From positions 186,001 through 250,000 of the forward strand of contig JAIXMO010000039.1 in the NCBI GenBank assembly GCA_025677825.1: a stretch of DNA of 64,000 nucleotides. The letters are read 5' to 3'. The notes under the pieces are model-generated. The model was not told the origin of the DNA. It did not search any database and saw nothing but the letters and a program-made list of their open reading frames with translations. A program made the position numbers and the translations under genes. Origin of the DNA: Helicostylum pulchrum. Lineage: Eukaryota > Mucoromycota > Mucoromycetes > Mucorales > Mucoraceae. Within the stretch, counting starts at the first letter, position 1. Each line of letters begins with the position of its first letter. Positions 62,688 to 64,000 of the stretch are shown piece after piece.

Positions 62688-63595
62688 CTATCTGTTTGAA
62701 ACAGAAATTAACATCAACGTCATTGTAAATAACAATAAACAAGAAGCCATTGCGACAGTTGAACGACTTGCTGGGAAAAAACCTTTAATCATAGCAGCTT
62801 GCGCGTGAAAGTATCGAATAAACGCAAACACAAGAAAAACCATACTGATGAATATAAATAAAAGTCCAATCATTTGACCGTCTAATAAAGACATTTGTTT
62901 GCTAGGTGGATTATGCGTCATTGTTCTTTCTAAGCGAAATAATTGTGTGATACCTTACATGACATTGCAAAAAAAAAAAAAGGGTGTTAAAATACTTTTT
63001 TTTGACGGTCGATAATAACTATTTGTTTGTTTTTTACCAATTCCGACGGATATTGTTGATAAGCTTGTACGCAGCCATGCTAGATAAGTTCGTTCGTTTG
63101 CTAATAAAATAACAAATGATACAATAATTTCAGTATATTTCTCATTCGATATATATAATGTATCACATGACCCATTTTTAAAAAAAAAGAATTCCGTGAT
63201 AATAAATTACCCAAGTGATCTCGAGCTACACTGCCCTTATTTTCAAGATAAACTGATGTCGAGTACCTATCAAATACGGATTGCCAAAAAGAGCGTGAAA
63301 AGATCGAATTTCCCAGAGTATTATTACTAGTGGAAGAAGCAGGATGATTATGGGCAAGTGCGATTTTATGCTGTAATATAGAAGAGGTGGCACTTGATCT
63401 CCTTTGTCTTCTCCTGATAGATTCATTATCTTGTTCATATAAAAATCCATCGTCTATAGCAGACAACGCAGATATACTGTTTGCATAATCAATTGATTGC
63501 CTATGAATAGAAGAGTAATTTACACTCTGTGTTGATGATAAAAGCGGTGCATTGTCTTCTGTTGTCGTTGTACTACTACTAAAATATGTATACAT
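62688..63595 (-). CDS. DUF202 (YidH/VTC1-like) membrane protein
   Basis: Three exons (63211-63595, 63038-63100, 62688-62953) give 237 aa. A Ser/Thr-rich cytosolic N-terminus precedes the DUF202 core: VARDHLANERTYLAWLRTSL formed across the first intron, then STISVGIGITQLFRLE formed across the second. Two or three membrane helices follow (QMIGLLFIFISMVFLVFAFI, VAMASCLLLFTMTLMLISVS). The NERTxLxWLR motif is also in Vtc1 of the vacuolar polyphosphate polymerase, but this protein has the longer fungal YidH-like layout. Function not established. Confidence 0.88.
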
Positions 63596-63830
63596 GCCCT
63601 TTTCTTTATGTAAATATATCCGTAAAAAAAAAAAAAAAAAAAAAAAAAGTAACGGTAAAAAAAGAAAAAAGGAAAGGAAAAGTTTTTTTCTTTATGTATT
63701 TCAAGGGATTTTTTTTTTCAGGAGGCGAAAATATTATTCGTTTAAAGTGTAACATACATGATAAAATGATGGCTAAATTAGTGTTTACAATAAATAAACT
63801 GCTGGAAAAGCTTGTGTTTTTACATTGTAT

Positions 63831-64000
63831 TTATGATCTAGCTTGGTCAAGGTTTTCCTTTACGCGCTTCATGTATTCTGCTGTGGTAACATAATGCTCG
63901 GGTTTAAGACTATACCAAAAATATAAAAATTAAGGTTAAAAATCCGGTACAGGTAGAAAAAAAAATACATTACTTTTTGCCGTGAATAGCCAAAGCTAAA
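63831..64000 (-). CDS. 3' end of an unidentified gene (partial)
   Basis: Minus-strand exons 63974-64000 (continuing outside the window) and 63831-63909 join through a short intron (donor GTAATG, acceptor TATAG) to give LALAIHGKNLKPEHYVTTAE followed by YMKRVKENLDQARS and a stop. It reads as a genuine C-terminus, but too little is present to name it. Confidence 0.5.

Overview
The window looks like a chromosome segment of an early-diverging filamentous fungus, most likely Mucoromycota/Mucorales. The reasons are an AT-rich genome, genes split by many 50-120 bp introns with GTAAGT-like donors, and a gene set (SCAI, indoleamine dioxygenase, fungalysin, NudE, TBCC, PIF/Harbinger, a large VPS13) that fits such a fungus better than a yeast or a bacterium. 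The species cannot be named from the sequence alone. No rRNA, tRNA or CRISPR was recognised. Nearly all gene models below were built by hand from frames plus splice sites; each complete one closes to a multiple of three.

Layout. 0-14 kb is dense: 3' end of ribosomal protein eS1 (+), VPS13 (-, 17 exons, about 3197 aa) and a peroxisomal acyl-CoA oxidase (-). 14-16.2 kb is non-coding and carries a decayed, roughly 830 bp foldback element. 16-21 kb has three plus-strand genes: PKA catalytic subunit, a small DH-only RhoGEF and the mitochondrial tRNA t6A enzyme Qri7. 21-34 kb has indoleamine 2,3-dioxygenase (-), tubulin cofactor C (-), a secreted M36 metallopeptidase (-), SCAI (-) and an Irc6/AAGAB-like protein (+).

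34-48 kb is gene-poor and transposon-rich: one Ecl1-like gene, then a broken FAR1/SWIM-type transposase relic, a broken element gene of unknown family, a 142 bp palindromic MITE-like element, and a PIF/Harbinger element with both its Myb-like partner gene and a frameshifted transposase. 48-64 kb is dense again: TRM10 (+), MED28 (-), EBP2 (+, sharing a 166 bp divergent promoter with MED28), an orphan 7-TM protein (-), relic coding fragments, Derlin (-), NudE (-), a GATA_AreA/Reg1-like protein (+), an acidic protein of unknown function (+), a DUF202 membrane protein (-) and the 3' end of an unidentified gene (-).

The genes are eukaryotic housekeeping and signalling genes, not an operon or a cluster with one function. 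The less ordinary points are an acyl-CoA oxidase with an exact PTS2 signal and Gly where the catalytic Glu is expected, an IDO with a mitochondrial-type presequence and a 15-nt microexon, a GC-AG intron in VPS13, a Harbinger transposase broken by a 7-bp tandem duplication, and several unexplained palindromic or spliced non-coding structures.
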